Notes: generated by a model from the sequence alone, not told the origin. Shown: positions 16,426-25,219, counted from the first letter of the stretch. The stretch is 43,904 nt of DNA from Deltaproteobacteria bacterium (GCA_019313385.1 JAFDBG010000014.1:1-43904); one strand, 5' to 3'. Numbers and translations: made by a program.

Positions 16426-17517
16426 TCACGGAATAATCACTACCTTGATGGGATTTTCTCCCTCAACTTCTCGTGCGGCTACTTTGACTGCCGTTTCAGC
16501 CTGATCTAATGGAAATCTATGCGTAACCATTTTTTTAAATGGATATTTTCCTGATTCTGCGAGCTTAATGGCTGGAATTACTCCGGTAATATCATGGGTA
16601 AAGACTCCTAATAGTGTTACCTCCTTAAATATTATTTTATCCATCATAAGCGGTATAGGTGTGTTCAATCCATACAGTCCCGGAATAATGATCGTTCCTC
16701 TCTTCCCCACGAGATCAAAACTTGTTATAAGTCCCTGCGGATGTCCGGTAACATCCATGACAATATTTGCCATTTTACCGTCGGTAATTTCCTTAACTAA
16801 TTCCACAGGATTATCTTTTTCAATGTTACAACAGTGTGTTGCTCCAAATTCTTTGGCTAACACCATTCTGGCTTCGTCATCCGATGTGCCCGTCACGATA
16901 ATATTCGATGCCCCCGAAGCGTGAGCCACGGCCACGCCAGCCAACCCTTGCTGCCCCGGCCCCTCGATTACAACCGTGTCCCCTATTGAAACGCCTCCCT
17001 TAATTCGAAGCCATCGTACTGCATTGCCAATAACTGCTGTTATCAAGATGGCGACTTCCGGTGGAGTATCTTTGCTCACCTTATGAACAACAGATCGTGG
17101 ATGAATATACATGTATTCACCATAGGCTCCCCACAGGTGAGGCGGTGTACTACATGAAACTAACGAACCATAACAAAGTTGTGATTCACATTGCACATAA
17201 TTACCTTTTCTGCAGTACTCGCAATGCCCGCATCCGATGGCATATTCAACAATAACCCTATCACCTTTCTGGATGCCGTGGAGTTTAGCGGCCAAAGCTC
17301 CTATTTCAGCTATTTCACCAACCATTTCGTGACCCATTATTATGGGGAATGGCCGGGGTTTCCAGCTCTCTTTCCCGTGATACATGCCTACATCAGATCC
17401 ACACACCCCCACCATTTCCACTTTTAGTAAGGCATCTTCAGGGCCAATCTCCGGTATATCAAAAGTCTGTAGGGACATCTTACCCGGAGCTTCCAAAACC
17501 ATAGATCTAGTTTCCAT
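16426..17517 (-). CDS. zinc-dependent alcohol dehydrogenase (MDR family)
   Basis: Medium-chain dehydrogenase (363 aa) using NAD(P) to oxidise an alcohol. Catalytic zinc ligands are in GVCGSDVG and GHEMVGE; structural zinc is bound by CGHCEYCRKGNYVQC. The cofactor fold has GPGQQGLAGVAVAHASGASN, in which the usual GxGxxG is GPGQQG. It resembles threonine/sorbitol dehydrogenase-like enzymes, but the substrate cannot be assigned. It lies in the same direction between the XRE regulator and the TAXI binding protein, 110 nt from the latter, suggesting that it processes the imported compound or a derivative. Confidence 0.9.
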   Translation of the reverse strand: METRSMVLEAPGKMSLQTFDIPEIGPEDALLKVEMVGVCGSDVGMYHGKESWKPRPFPIIMGHEMVGEIAEIGALAAKLHGIQKGDRVIVEYAIGCGHCEYCRKGNYVQCESQLCYGSLVSCSTPPHLWGAYGEYMYIHPRSVVHKVSKDTPPEVAILITAVIGNAVRWLRIKGGVSIGDTVVIEGPGQQGLAGVAVAHASGASNIIVTGTSDDEARMVLAKEFGATHCCNIEKDNPVELVKEITDGKMANIVMDVTGHPQGLITSFDLVGKRGTIIIPGLYGLNTPIPLMMDKIIFKEVTLLGVFTHDITGVIPAIKLAESGKYPFKKMVTHRFPLDQAETAVKVAAREVEGENPIKVVIIP

Positions 17518-17661
17518 GTTCGATCAATCCTTTCTTTGTTTCAAAAACATCAACATAGGGACATCTATTGTAAAACGACAAGATGTAACATGCATGTTTG
17601 CCGCTAAAACTTTGGACAGGCCTTACGTTGGTTATGTTCAATTCATCGCCAGCGGTTGCAC

Positions 17662-18255
17662 TTACTCTGGATTTCCCTTTTTGTGTCCTGGCGGAATTAC
17701 TATCACTAGCATCTTAACCCCTTTTTTCCCCAAAGCTTTTCCATAATGTTTTACCGAGCTGTCGAAACAGGCACAATCTCCCGCTCTAAGGATATATAGC
17801 TGGTCACCATAATGGAACTCCGTGGACCCCTCTAACACGAAGAGTAGTTCCTCACCTTCATGTTTAAATAAAATTGGCTTCCAGCTTGGATCCACGGGGC
17901 GGGTGAGTAAAAAGGCTTCTATCCCTTTATTCCTATATTCGTGAACGATCGATTCATAATGATATCCGAATAACGTTCCCGGACGGGCCATCACCAATCG
18001 CTCGTTCTTTCTAACGATCGAGATGATAGAGTCTTCCTTATTTTCATCTTCTCCGAAAACATCAGATATTTTTACATTAAGAGCAGTCGCAATAGTGAGA
18101 ATGGTTGCAACAGGGGGCGCTTTCTTGCTGTTTTCGAGTCGTGATAAATATCCCTTGGTAAAGTCCGTTTTTTTAGCTAATTCTTCCAAGGTTAACCCCC
18201 GTAGTTCTCGGAGACTCTTGATCTTCTTTCCTATCTTTTTTTCACGATCAATCAT
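17662..18255 (-). CDS. XRE-family regulator with C-terminal cupin domain
   Basis: 197-aa transcription factor. Residues about 8-62 form an HTH_3 domain (IKSLRELRGLTLEELAKKTD, then FTKGYLSRLENSKK). The C-terminal half is a cupin (FKHEGEELLFVLEGSTEFHYG...AGDCACFDSSVKHYG), which in this architecture is commonly the effector-sensing domain. It stands between the acyl-CoA synthetase (divergent) and the ADH-TRAP genes (same strand), and is the likely local regulator of both. Two tandem 16-bp repeats just upstream may be its operator. Confidence 0.9.
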   Translation of the reverse strand: MIDREKKIGKKIKSLRELRGLTLEELAKKTDFTKGYLSRLENSKKAPPVATILTIATALNVKISDVFGEDENKEDSIISIVRKNERLVMARPGTLFGYHYESIVHEYRNKGIEAFLLTRPVDPSWKPILFKHEGEELLFVLEGSTEFHYGDQLYILRAGDCACFDSSVKHYGKALGKKGVKMLVIVIPPGHKKGNPE

Positions 18256-18669
18256 GAATTGCGTCTTTCTATGGTTAAGTCTTCCTATGGTTAAAATGGA
18301 TAAAATAAAACATAACTCTTTAAATGTTTACTATTACAACCACATCGATAAACTCTTGTCAAGGAAAAACTGCGTAGCTGAAGAAAATAAATGTGTTGTG
18401 CTCATGGTGGATGTTTTCTAGGGTCTTTGCAGGGTATAACGCATTAGATTTAATATAATTAGTTAGTTAGAGTATATGCGGGGCGAATTGATTGAGTGAC
18501 AAGTCGAGATTTGTTGGGCTGCATGCAGAGAGATGTGCCGAATTGTTCCTTGCTAACCATGATTGTTTGTGGTAAACGGATATGAAATTAAGTTTACTAG
18601 TACGTCGTTGTGGTTAATATCTTGAAGCGTTTCAATGTTTCCGAGGCCGAGTTTCAGAAAGGAGTTAGA
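18256..18669. other. intergenic region between divergent regulator and acyl-CoA synthetase genes
   Basis: About 414 nt without a convincing gene. It holds the tandem repeats at 18263-18294, an AT-rich centre, a TTAGTTAGTTAG run near 18460, and the AAAGGAG ribosome binding site of the acyl-CoA synthetase. It should contain the promoters for both directions, but no -35/-10 pair stands out. Confidence 0.5.
18263..18294 (-). promoter_or_regulatory. two tandem 16-bp direct repeats, candidate operator
   Basis: GTCTTTCTATGGTTAA (18263-18278) and GTCTTCCTATGGTTAA (18279-18294) differ at one base. They lie 8-39 nt upstream of the regulator ATG. A 16-bp tandem repeat of this kind could be an autoregulatory site for the XRE protein; there is no experimental support. 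Confidence 0.45.
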
Positions 18670-20244
18670 ATGAATATTCGTGAATTAATCGAAAATCGAG
18701 TAACCAGTGATCCTGACAAAATATACCTGTATTTTGAAGATCAGGAGATTACCTACGCAGAGTTCAATAGAAGCATCAACAGACTTTCCAACCAGTTGCT
18801 GAGCTGTGGAATTCAAAAAGGGGATCGTTTCGCAATTTACCTTCCTAATTGTCCCGAATATCTCTACACATGGTTCGCGCTGAACAAGATCGGAGCGTTA
18901 GAAGTGCCTATCAATGTAGCCCTCAAAGGGAATGAAGTTCATTATATTTTGGAGCATTCTGAGGCGAAGGGTATCATTCTGCATGCTGACTTTGTCTCTA
19001 CAATTGATTCGATCCGTAGTGAATTACCTGAGTTGGTTAATCTCGTAGTGGTGGGAAGCACCGAAAAGATGAACGGGAAAACTACCTATAATGAGTTTAT
19101 CGGGAATTCGTCACCGGAATCACCTCCGTCTGCCCGTATTACTGATAATGACCCAGCAGGAATGATGTATACCTCCGGTACAACGGGTCGCCCCAAGGGG
19201 GTGATGTTTTCTCACAAGGCTTGGAGGCTTACGGCAGAGGCCTATGTGTACACGGTAGGGATACGCCCTGACGACCGGGTTATGACCTCAAATCCTCTCT
19301 ATCACATCAACGCACAGGCCTATTCTGTGTTGGGCAGCCTCACGGCAGGTGCAAGCCTAATATTAATTCCAAAATTCAGTCGGTCGAGAGTTATCGAGCA
19401 GACACGGCAATATGGTGCGACGATACTGGTGTTGGTTCAGGCATTAACCCCATGGGTTTGGAGCCGTCCTGTTATGGATACCGATGGGGACAATACTGTA
19501 AGGACTGTGATCGCAGGTAATTGGCCTCCGGAGATATATAAAAAGTTTGAGGAACGCTTTAATGTCACAAATCAGACCATATACAGTTCAACGGAATCGC
19601 CTATGGGACTCATGGGGCCACGTGGAGGGACAGTGCCGAGAAAGGTCGGGGGTATAGGAGTACCTTCCGAACATCCAGATCCTTCCGTCAAAAACGAATA
19701 CAGAGTTGTTGATTCAAACGGTGCAGAGACTGAGCCGGGAGAGGTGGGAGAAATTATTATTCGAAATCCGGCATTGATGCTTGGCTATTATCGGGATCCC
19801 GAAAGAACGGCAGAAGTTATGAAAGATGGTTGGTTTCATACGGGGGACCAAGCCTATAGGGATGAAGAAAAATATTTCTTTTTCGTGGGCAGGACAAAGA
19901 ATGTTATCCGAAGAAGGGGAGAGCTTGTATCACCAAACGAGATTGAGGGAGTTATCAATAGACATCCTAAGGTCCATGAATCAGCTGTCATTGGTGTTGA
20001 GTCGGGATTGGGCGCCGGCGAAGAAGAAATAAAGGCTTATATTCTTCTCAAGGAAGGGGAAACCGTTACACCGGATGAGGTTTTTTCTTGGTGTAGTGAC
20101 AATCTAGGGGAGTTTAAGGTTCCTCGGTATCTTGAATTCAGGGATGAATTCCCTCGGAGCTCGATAGGCCGGATCCAGAAGAAGGAATTAAAAAAAGAGA
20201 AAGAAGACTTGACAAAGGGTTGCTTTGACCGTTTGAAGTTATAA
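18670..20244 (+). CDS. AMP-forming acyl-CoA synthetase
   Basis: ANL-superfamily ligase (524 aa) that activates a carboxylic acid with ATP and CoA. P-loop MMYTSGTTGRPKGVMFSH, adenine motif IYSSTES, and the hinge region GWFHTGDQAYRDEEKYFFFVGR followed by KNVIRRRGELVSPNEIE are present; the catalytic C-terminal Lys is likely in SSIGRIQKKEL. The overall pattern is closest to crotonobetaine/carnitine-CoA ligase or medium-chain synthetases, but substrate is not assigned. A GTG at 18610 would add 20 residues; ATG 18670 has AAAGGAG 6 nt upstream and matches the family N-terminus (MNIRELIENRV). Divergent from the regulator and TRAP genes; probably activates the imported acid. Confidence 0.92.
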   Translation: MNIRELIENRVTSDPDKIYLYFEDQEITYAEFNRSINRLSNQLLSCGIQKGDRFAIYLPNCPEYLYTWFALNKIGALEVPINVALKGNEVHYILEHSEAKGIILHADFVSTIDSIRSELPELVNLVVVGSTEKMNGKTTYNEFIGNSSPESPPSARITDNDPAGMMYTSGTTGRPKGVMFSHKAWRLTAEAYVYTVGIRPDDRVMTSNPLYHINAQAYSVLGSLTAGASLILIPKFSRSRVIEQTRQYGATILVLVQALTPWVWSRPVMDTDGDNTVRTVIAGNWPPEIYKKFEERFNVTNQTIYSSTESPMGLMGPRGGTVPRKVGGIGVPSEHPDPSVKNEYRVVDSNGAETEPGEVGEIIIRNPALMLGYYRDPERTAEVMKDGWFHTGDQAYRDEEKYFFFVGRTKNVIRRRGELVSPNEIEGVINRHPKVHESAVIGVESGLGAGEEEIKAYILLKEGETVTPDEVFSWCSDNLGEFKVPRYLEFRDEFPRSSIGRIQKKELKKEKEDLTKGCFDRLKL

Positions 20245-20297
20245 AGATCGAATTGGGGGAATCTGATCTTCCCTCGAAAAAACGAACACACAGTTAA

Positions 20298-21075
20298 AGG
20301 AAAAAGGGGACAAGGAAAAAGGGGACAGATTTATTTCTCTGTTTTCCTTGGCCTTCCCCGACCTCGACATTTCACACACCTTTTTATCTTCTTTTCAATT
20401 TCATCAACAAATCGGGGGCTACCGGTCAATTTTCCCCGCTGGAGCGATTGCCGGATCAGTTCCCATTCTCCCGTAGGAATGGAGTCTCCCACCCACGTCA
20501 TATATCGCTCAGCGCGTTTTTCCTCTCTGTCGGCTAGGTCAAGGTAGCAAGGATCGGCATCCAATCATCCCTCTTTACGAACACCAATTTTCGCGCCGTA
20601 ACTGGATCATCGATAGTCGGCAGGATCCGCAACGATTCCGGCCCGCAAGGGATTTAGCTCCACATAACGGCAACAAGCCAGAAGATACTCGTCGGTACTG
20701 ATCGGACTCGATTTGAAACGCCCCTCCCATAAGCTCCCCGTCCGCCTCTCAACCATATTCACATCCCTTGTCTGCCGCCCAGCCACCCTCTTCATGAGGT
20801 GGGCAAGACGACGTGCATCATGCCCTGGATCAATAATCAGGTGAACATGGTTTGTCATCAAGCAATAAGCATATACCCTGCAACCATAAGCTGTTCCCCA
20901 TGGCCTAAGATTTTCAAGATAATACTGATAGTCCTCATCCGAAGCAAAAACGGTTTGTCTGTTATGACCTCGCTGGATTACATGATGTGGAAAATCGGCA
21001 ACGACTATTCGTGACGTTCTTGGCATGCTGACTTGCTAACACAACAAGATGAAAGGACAATCAATCTGTCCCCTT
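20298..21075. mobile_element. RAYT (REP-associated transposase) unit with flanking GGGGACAG repeats
   Basis: The left edge has two tandem copies of AGGAAAAAGGGGACA (about 20298-20326) continuing into GATTTATT. The right edge has the inverted form AATCAATCTGTCCCCTT (about 21059-21075). These flanks bracket a minus-strand RAYT gene. The common inverted core is AAGGGGACAGATT. Confidence 0.6.
20331..21026 (-). pseudogene. REP-associated tyrosine transposase with two in-frame TGA codons
   Basis: Y1/IS200-like transposase of the RAYT group. The first part (21026 to 20610) has FPHHVIQRGHNRQTVFA, the HUH motif TNHVHLIID, LWEGRFKSS and the catalytic-Tyr region DEYLLACCRYVELNPLRAG. The frame then meets TGA at 20607-20609, reads 13 sense codons (SSYGAKIGVRKEG), meets TGA at 20565-20567, and continues unbroken to 20331, ending in a basic GRGRPRKTEK tail. 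Both TGAs fall where Trp is expected (DYR-W-SSY and EG-W-LDADP), so full length would be 231 codons. Other Trp residues in the gene are TGG. Most simply a pseudogene with two G-to-A changes; UGA read-through is the alternative. Confidence 0.85.
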
Positions 21076-21193
21076 ATTACTAGAACCGATGACTGTATTT
21101 GTTTTTATTCCCTATTTCACCTGTATATTGATTCTTCAAATCAAATTAGCAGTTTACTGTCAGGAATTTAATCAGCAGGATTCACTAAAAAAG

Positions 21194-21222
21194 TTGACCT
21201 CCTAAAACAGCTCATCTATAGT
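21194..21222 (+). promoter_or_regulatory. sigma70-type promoter for the ABC-prenyltransferase operon
   Basis: TTGACC (21194-21199), a 17-nt spacer, and TATAGT (21217-21222). It predicts transcription starting near 21229 and a leader of about 50 nt before the ATG at 21278. It lies outside the RAYT unit. Confidence 0.6.
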
Positions 21223-21277
21223 TGCCTATTTGGAAATAGAGTTATATTCAATACGGTATAGCGAGGGAGTGTCGGAG

Positions 21278-22225
21278 ATGCGTATCTACAGAAAGATTAT
21301 CTGCTTATGTGTAATGCTCGGTGTGTTGTTCCCCTTATCCGCGGCGGGTGGTGAAGGCCCGGTGCTGCGTCTGGGGATTTTGCCCGTCATTGATACCCTG
21401 CCCATCATTGTTGCCAAGGAGCGTGGGTTGTTCAAGGAGGAGGGGGTGACGGTTGAGATCATCAACTTCAATAGCGCCCTTGAGCGGGACGCGGCTGTCA
21501 AGGGAAAGGCCCTCGACGGCTATTTTGGTGATCTGCTGAACACAATCCTTCTTAACGCAAGCGGTGAAGAATTGCGCGTCATTACTACTGTTTATCACAC
21601 CCGCAAAGACCAGCGGATGTTTGCCCTTCTGGCATCACCTGACTCGGACATAAGTAGTCTGCGTCAGATCCATAATGTGTCTGTTGCCATTTCGAGGACA
21701 TCGATTATTGAGTACTTCCTTGACAAAATTACAGATACGGAGGGCGTTCCGCGTGAGGCCGTACAGAAAATTGAAATCAGGCAAATCCCGATCCGGTATC
21801 AGATGCTTATGGATGATTCGGTAAAACTGGCATTGTTGCCCGAGCCTCTGGCGTCAAAGGCACTTTCCGAGGGGGCAAGGCTTGTTGCCGACGACAGAAA
21901 GCTTGACACGACGGCCACCATACTTGCCATGAAGGACTCATTCCTGATCCAAAACCCCGGCCTGTGCGAAAGCTTTTTGAAGGCGTACGCCCGAAGCGTG
22001 GAGATGATTAACGACAATCCCGAGGCATTCAAGGAAATACTGGTGCTCAAAACCCGCTTTCCCCCATCACTCAGGGAAACATATAAACTTCGTACTTTTC
22101 CAGATCCCAGGCTCCCGTCGGAAGAGGATGTAATGTCGGTGGTAAGATGGATGACGGCTAGAGGGCTTGTCCCCGTGGGCGTTAAGTATGACGACATGGT
22201 AGGGGAAGGGGAGGGCGAAGAGTAG
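21278..22225 (+). CDS. ABC transporter substrate-binding protein, NMT1/SsuA-like
   Basis: Periplasmic binding protein (315 aa) of the SsuA/ThiY/NMT1 type. A Sec signal covers about residues 1-23 (IICLCVMLGVLFPLSAAGG). The mature start VLRLGILPVIDTLPIIVAKE followed by RGLFKEEGVTVEI is the family pattern (short peptide, LP-I-AKE-GLF-EGV). The frame opens at 21230, but ATG 21278 begins a proper signal peptide and has AGGGAG 8 nt upstream. The ATPase follows after 5 nt. Related proteins bind sulfonates, nitrate-like ions or pyrimidine precursors; the operon context suggests an aromatic acid linked to quinone biosynthesis, which is inference. Confidence 0.88.
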   Translation: MRIYRKIICLCVMLGVLFPLSAAGGEGPVLRLGILPVIDTLPIIVAKERGLFKEEGVTVEIINFNSALERDAAVKGKALDGYFGDLLNTILLNASGEELRVITTVYHTRKDQRMFALLASPDSDISSLRQIHNVSVAISRTSIIEYFLDKITDTEGVPREAVQKIEIRQIPIRYQMLMDDSVKLALLPEPLASKALSEGARLVADDRKLDTTATILAMKDSFLIQNPGLCESFLKAYARSVEMINDNPEAFKEILVLKTRFPPSLRETYKLRTFPDPRLPSEEDVMSVVRWMTARGLVPVGVKYDDMVGEGEGEE

Positions 22226-22230
22226 ATACC

Positions 22231-22968
22231 GTGATACATGTAGAATCTTTGCATAAGGAATTTGACAGCGGATCGTTACAAGTACTGAATGACGTTAATT
22301 TTTCCGTTGATGACGGAGAATCGATGGCCATTATTGGTCCGTCGGGGTGCGGTAAAACGACCCTCCTGTATATTCTGGCAGGCCTCACTGGACATGTGAC
22401 GGGCACTGTCATGGTCGACGGCAATTCTCTGAAGGGTCCCTCGCGGGACACCGCCTTTATTCTCCAGGATTTCGGGCTTCTCCCATGGAAGACAGTCTGG
22501 CAGAACGTGTGTCTCGGTATGAAACTGCGCGGTGTTTCCAGGAAGGATCAACAGATCACCGCCGAGTCGCTCCTTGAGGGACTGGGTCTTGCGGGGCATC
22601 GCGGCTATTACCCTACGCGGTTGAGCGGCGGAGAAAAGCAGCGGGTTGCCATTGCGCGCGCCCTGGCGCTGAAACCAAAGATCCTTCTGATGGACGAACC
22701 TTTTTCGTCTCTCGATACATTCAGCAGGGAAAAACTTCAGAATACGCTGCTGGAAATACGGAAGTTAAACCAGCTTACCATGATAATAGTGACCCACAGT
22801 ATCGAGGAAGCGGTTTTTCTCGGAAATAAAATCATGGTGATGAGCCAAAGGCCGGCCCAAGTGAAGGCCATTGTCGCGAACCCGAAGGCGGGACATCCGT
22901 CATATCGGAGTGAGGACACCTTCTTTGCGATGTGCCGTAAAATAAGGGAAATGATGGAAGAGACGTGA
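22231..22968 (+). CDS. ABC transporter ATPase, SsuB/TauB-like
   Basis: 245-aa nucleotide-binding subunit. Walker A GPSGCGKTT, Q-loop AFILQDFGLLPWKTVWQNV, signature LSGGEKQRVAIARALAL, Walker B ILLMDEPFSSLD, switch His in THSIEEAV. The Q-loop form with LLPWKTV is typical of nitrate/sulfonate/taurine importers. Start is a GTG at 22231. Its TGA overlaps the GTG of the permease fusion by 4 nt (GTGA), so the two are made together. Confidence 0.94.
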   Translation: MIHVESLHKEFDSGSLQVLNDVNFSVDDGESMAIIGPSGCGKTTLLYILAGLTGHVTGTVMVDGNSLKGPSRDTAFILQDFGLLPWKTVWQNVCLGMKLRGVSRKDQQITAESLLEGLGLAGHRGYYPTRLSGGEKQRVAIARALALKPKILLMDEPFSSLDTFSREKLQNTLLEIRKLNQLTMIIVTHSIEEAVFLGNKIMVMSQRPAQVKAIVANPKAGHPSYRSEDTFFAMCRKIREMMEET

Positions 22969-24626
22969 ACTCAAAGCGAATGACCTTCAGCTATATCCTC
23001 TCTTTCGCCCTGGTTATCCTCGTGTGGAAAGTAGCCGCAATGGGTGTCTCGTCACCTGTTCTTCCGCCGCCGGAGGAAGCGCTACATGCCTTTGTGGCAA
23101 GCGCCTCTACTATGGTGTTTTGGAAGCATTTCGGCATCAGTGCCTACCGGGTAATTGTCAGCATACTGGTTGCCTGGTGCCTGGCATTTCCCGCGGGTAT
23201 AATAATCGGGTACAGCAGACGTATTGACATGGTCCTTTCGCCCATGATTTTCATGACCTACCCAATACCCAAGGTTGTGTTGCTGCCGGTTATTCTCCTC
23301 TTATTCGGCCTGGGGGATTTTTCAAAGATTATCCTCATCGGGATTATCCTCTTTTTTCAGATCCTGGTTGCCACGCGGGACGGTGTTAAATCCATCGACG
23401 AAAAATATTACGATTCACTCCTTTCCATGGGTGCCACGGACTGGGACATCATAAGAGAAGTCGTCTTTCCGGCGGCACTGCCGCACAGTTTTACGGCGCT
23501 TCGCATCACGACGGGAACCGCTATTTCCGTGCTCTTTTTTGTGGAATCGTTTGCTACCACTTCGGGGTTGGGCTACATGATTATGGACTCGTGGGCCAGG
23601 GCGGCCTACACGGAGATCTTTGTCGGCATCATAGGAATGAGCATTCTGGGTCTTGCCCTGTATGAAACCTTTCGTTACCTTGAAAGGAAGGTTTGCCCAT
23701 GGCGTGCAAACGAAGTGGATAAACAGGATGAAGAGTCAACTGCTACCAGCGTCACACATATTCTGTCACGGATCATCATCTACGCGCATATGATCAAGTT
23801 CAGCCACACCGTATTTGCATTGCCCTTCGCCCTGGCAAGCCTTGTTCTTGTCTGGCGCATCGCGCCGCTCGACAGCAATACCGTTTTCTGGGTTATTATG
23901 GCCATGGTTGGCTCTCGCTCCGCTGCCATGGGATTCAACAGGTATGCCGACGCTGCCATCGACAGTAAAAACGAACGTACGGCTGTTCGGGAACTGCCGG
24001 CGGGCACTATATCAAGGCATGATGTTGTCATCTTTATTGTCTTATCGTCCCTATTGTTCGTTGTATCGGCTGCAATGCTCTCCCTGCTGTGCTTTTGGCT
24101 CTCATTCCCGGTTCTGTTTATACTGTTCTTCTATTCCTACACGAAGCGCTTCACATGGCTGTCGCATATCATACTCGGCTTCGGAATCAGTCTGGTGCCG
24201 ATGGCGGTATGGGTTGCAGTCGCGGGGACATTATCTTCCCGAATCGCGGTGTTGAGCCTGTTCCTTATGACTTACATCGCAGGGTTCGATATTCTCTATT
24301 CCTGCCAGGATATCGACTTCGACAGGCAAGAAAAACTTTACTCCATACCGGCCGTGTTCGGGATACAAAACGCGCTCCGGGCGTCGACCTTTCTGCATAT
24401 TGTCAGCGTGCTTTTTCTTGCATCTCTGTACTGGATATTCGCGCTGCATCCGGTGTTTCTTGTATTTGTTGTTGTCATTGCCGTTCTTTTTTTCGTCGAA
24501 CACAGACTGGTTAAACCGAATGATCTGACAAAAATCAACGTCGCATTTTACCACATCAATTCCATAATTTCAGTTCTCCTTTTTGTCGCCATACTCGCAG
24601 GAGAACTCTTACGGGGGGTATTATGA
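22965..24626 (+). CDS. ABC importer permease fused to UbiA-family polyprenyltransferase (MqnP-like)
   Basis: One uninterrupted 553-aa frame with two membrane domains. Residues about 1-240 are an SsuC/TauC-type permease: PVLPPPEEAL near the start, TYPIPKVVLLPVILLLFGLG, and the ATPase-contact loop YYDSLLSMGATDWDIIREVV followed by FPAALP. A charged linker (about 246-263) follows. Residues about 264-553 are a UbiA prenyltransferase: Asp motif NRYADAAIDSKNERT (325-339) then AVRELPAGTIS, and second Asp motif YSCQDIDFDRQEKLYSIP (445-462). This subgroup (UbiA-other/MqnP) attaches the polyprenyl chain in the futalosine menaquinone pathway. GTG start overlaps the ATPase stop, and the stop overlaps the ubiX ATG (ATGA). 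Suggests coupling of uptake to prenylation; a sequencing frameshift joining two genes cannot be excluded but the frame is clean. Confidence 0.9.
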   Translation: MNSKRMTFSYILSFALVILVWKVAAMGVSSPVLPPPEEALHAFVASASTMVFWKHFGISAYRVIVSILVAWCLAFPAGIIIGYSRRIDMVLSPMIFMTYPIPKVVLLPVILLLFGLGDFSKIILIGIILFFQILVATRDGVKSIDEKYYDSLLSMGATDWDIIREVVFPAALPHSFTALRITTGTAISVLFFVESFATTSGLGYMIMDSWARAAYTEIFVGIIGMSILGLALYETFRYLERKVCPWRANEVDKQDEESTATSVTHILSRIIIYAHMIKFSHTVFALPFALASLVLVWRIAPLDSNTVFWVIMAMVGSRSAAMGFNRYADAAIDSKNERTAVRELPAGTISRHDVVIFIVLSSLLFVVSAAMLSLLCFWLSFPVLFILFFYSYTKRFTWLSHIILGFGISLVPMAVWVAVAGTLSSRIAVLSLFLMTYIAGFDILYSCQDIDFDRQEKLYSIPAVFGIQNALRASTFLHIVSVLFLASLYWIFALHPVFLVFVVVIAVLFFVEHRLVKPNDLTKINVAFYHINSIISVLLFVAILAGELLRGVL

Positions 24627-25219
24627 AACATCGCATTGTCATAGGGATTACAGGAGCATCAGGGAGCTTGTACGCGTCCAAATTGCTGCAAATGCTCTTC
24701 ACAATACCGGGGGAACTCCATCTCGTTGCCTCGGACATGGGATGGAAGGTGCTTGCCCACGAGTTGCAGGCCAAGGGTGACAGTTTTAGTCAGTTTGTCC
24801 AATCACTCACAGATGATTCACCCCCTGCGACCACTATCACCATTCATGATGACCACGATTTTTTCGCTCCTGTGGCAAGCGGCTCATTCCGCACGTCTGG
24901 CATGGTAATCATTCCGTGTTCCATGAAGACCCTTTCGGCAGTAGCAACGGGATGCTCTGATGATCTCATATCGCGGGCAGCCGATGTTACATTGAAGGAA
25001 AGACGCCCCCTCGTACTGGTCACACGGGAGACACCGCTCAGCCTTATTCACCTGAAAAATATGTGTGCCGCTGCGGAAGCGGGCGCAACAATAATGCCTG
25101 CATCGCCGGGTTTTTACAATCGTCCTCTCTCGATTGATGCCATGGCAGAACATATGGCAGGACGGATACTCGATCAGTTAGGCATAGACATCCCCGGTAT
25201 GGCGCGTTGGGGTGACTAA
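24623..25219 (+). CDS. ubiX: UbiX-family flavin prenyltransferase
   Basis: Flavoprotein (198 aa) that prenylates FMN to make the prFMN cofactor required by UbiD decarboxylases. N-terminal IGITGASGSLYASKLLQML is the FMN-binding signature; VIIPCSMKTLSAVATGCSDD, RAADVTLKERRPLVLVTRETPLS and MPASPGFYNRP are all family motifs. The ATG overlaps the fusion-gene stop by 4 nt. Directly upstream of ubiD, its functional partner. In the futalosine pathway the equivalent is called MqnM. Confidence 0.94.
   Translation: MKHRIVIGITGASGSLYASKLLQMLFTIPGELHLVASDMGWKVLAHELQAKGDSFSQFVQSLTDDSPPATTITIHDDHDFFAPVASGSFRTSGMVIIPCSMKTLSAVATGCSDDLISRAADVTLKERRPLVLVTRETPLSLIHLKNMCAAAEAGATIMPASPGFYNRPLSIDAMAEHMAGRILDQLGIDIPGMARWGD

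Noticed and set aside
20298-20330. Short tandem GGGGACA repeats as a CRISPR-like array
   Set aside because: Only two adjacent copies without spacers; they are the edge of the RAYT unit.
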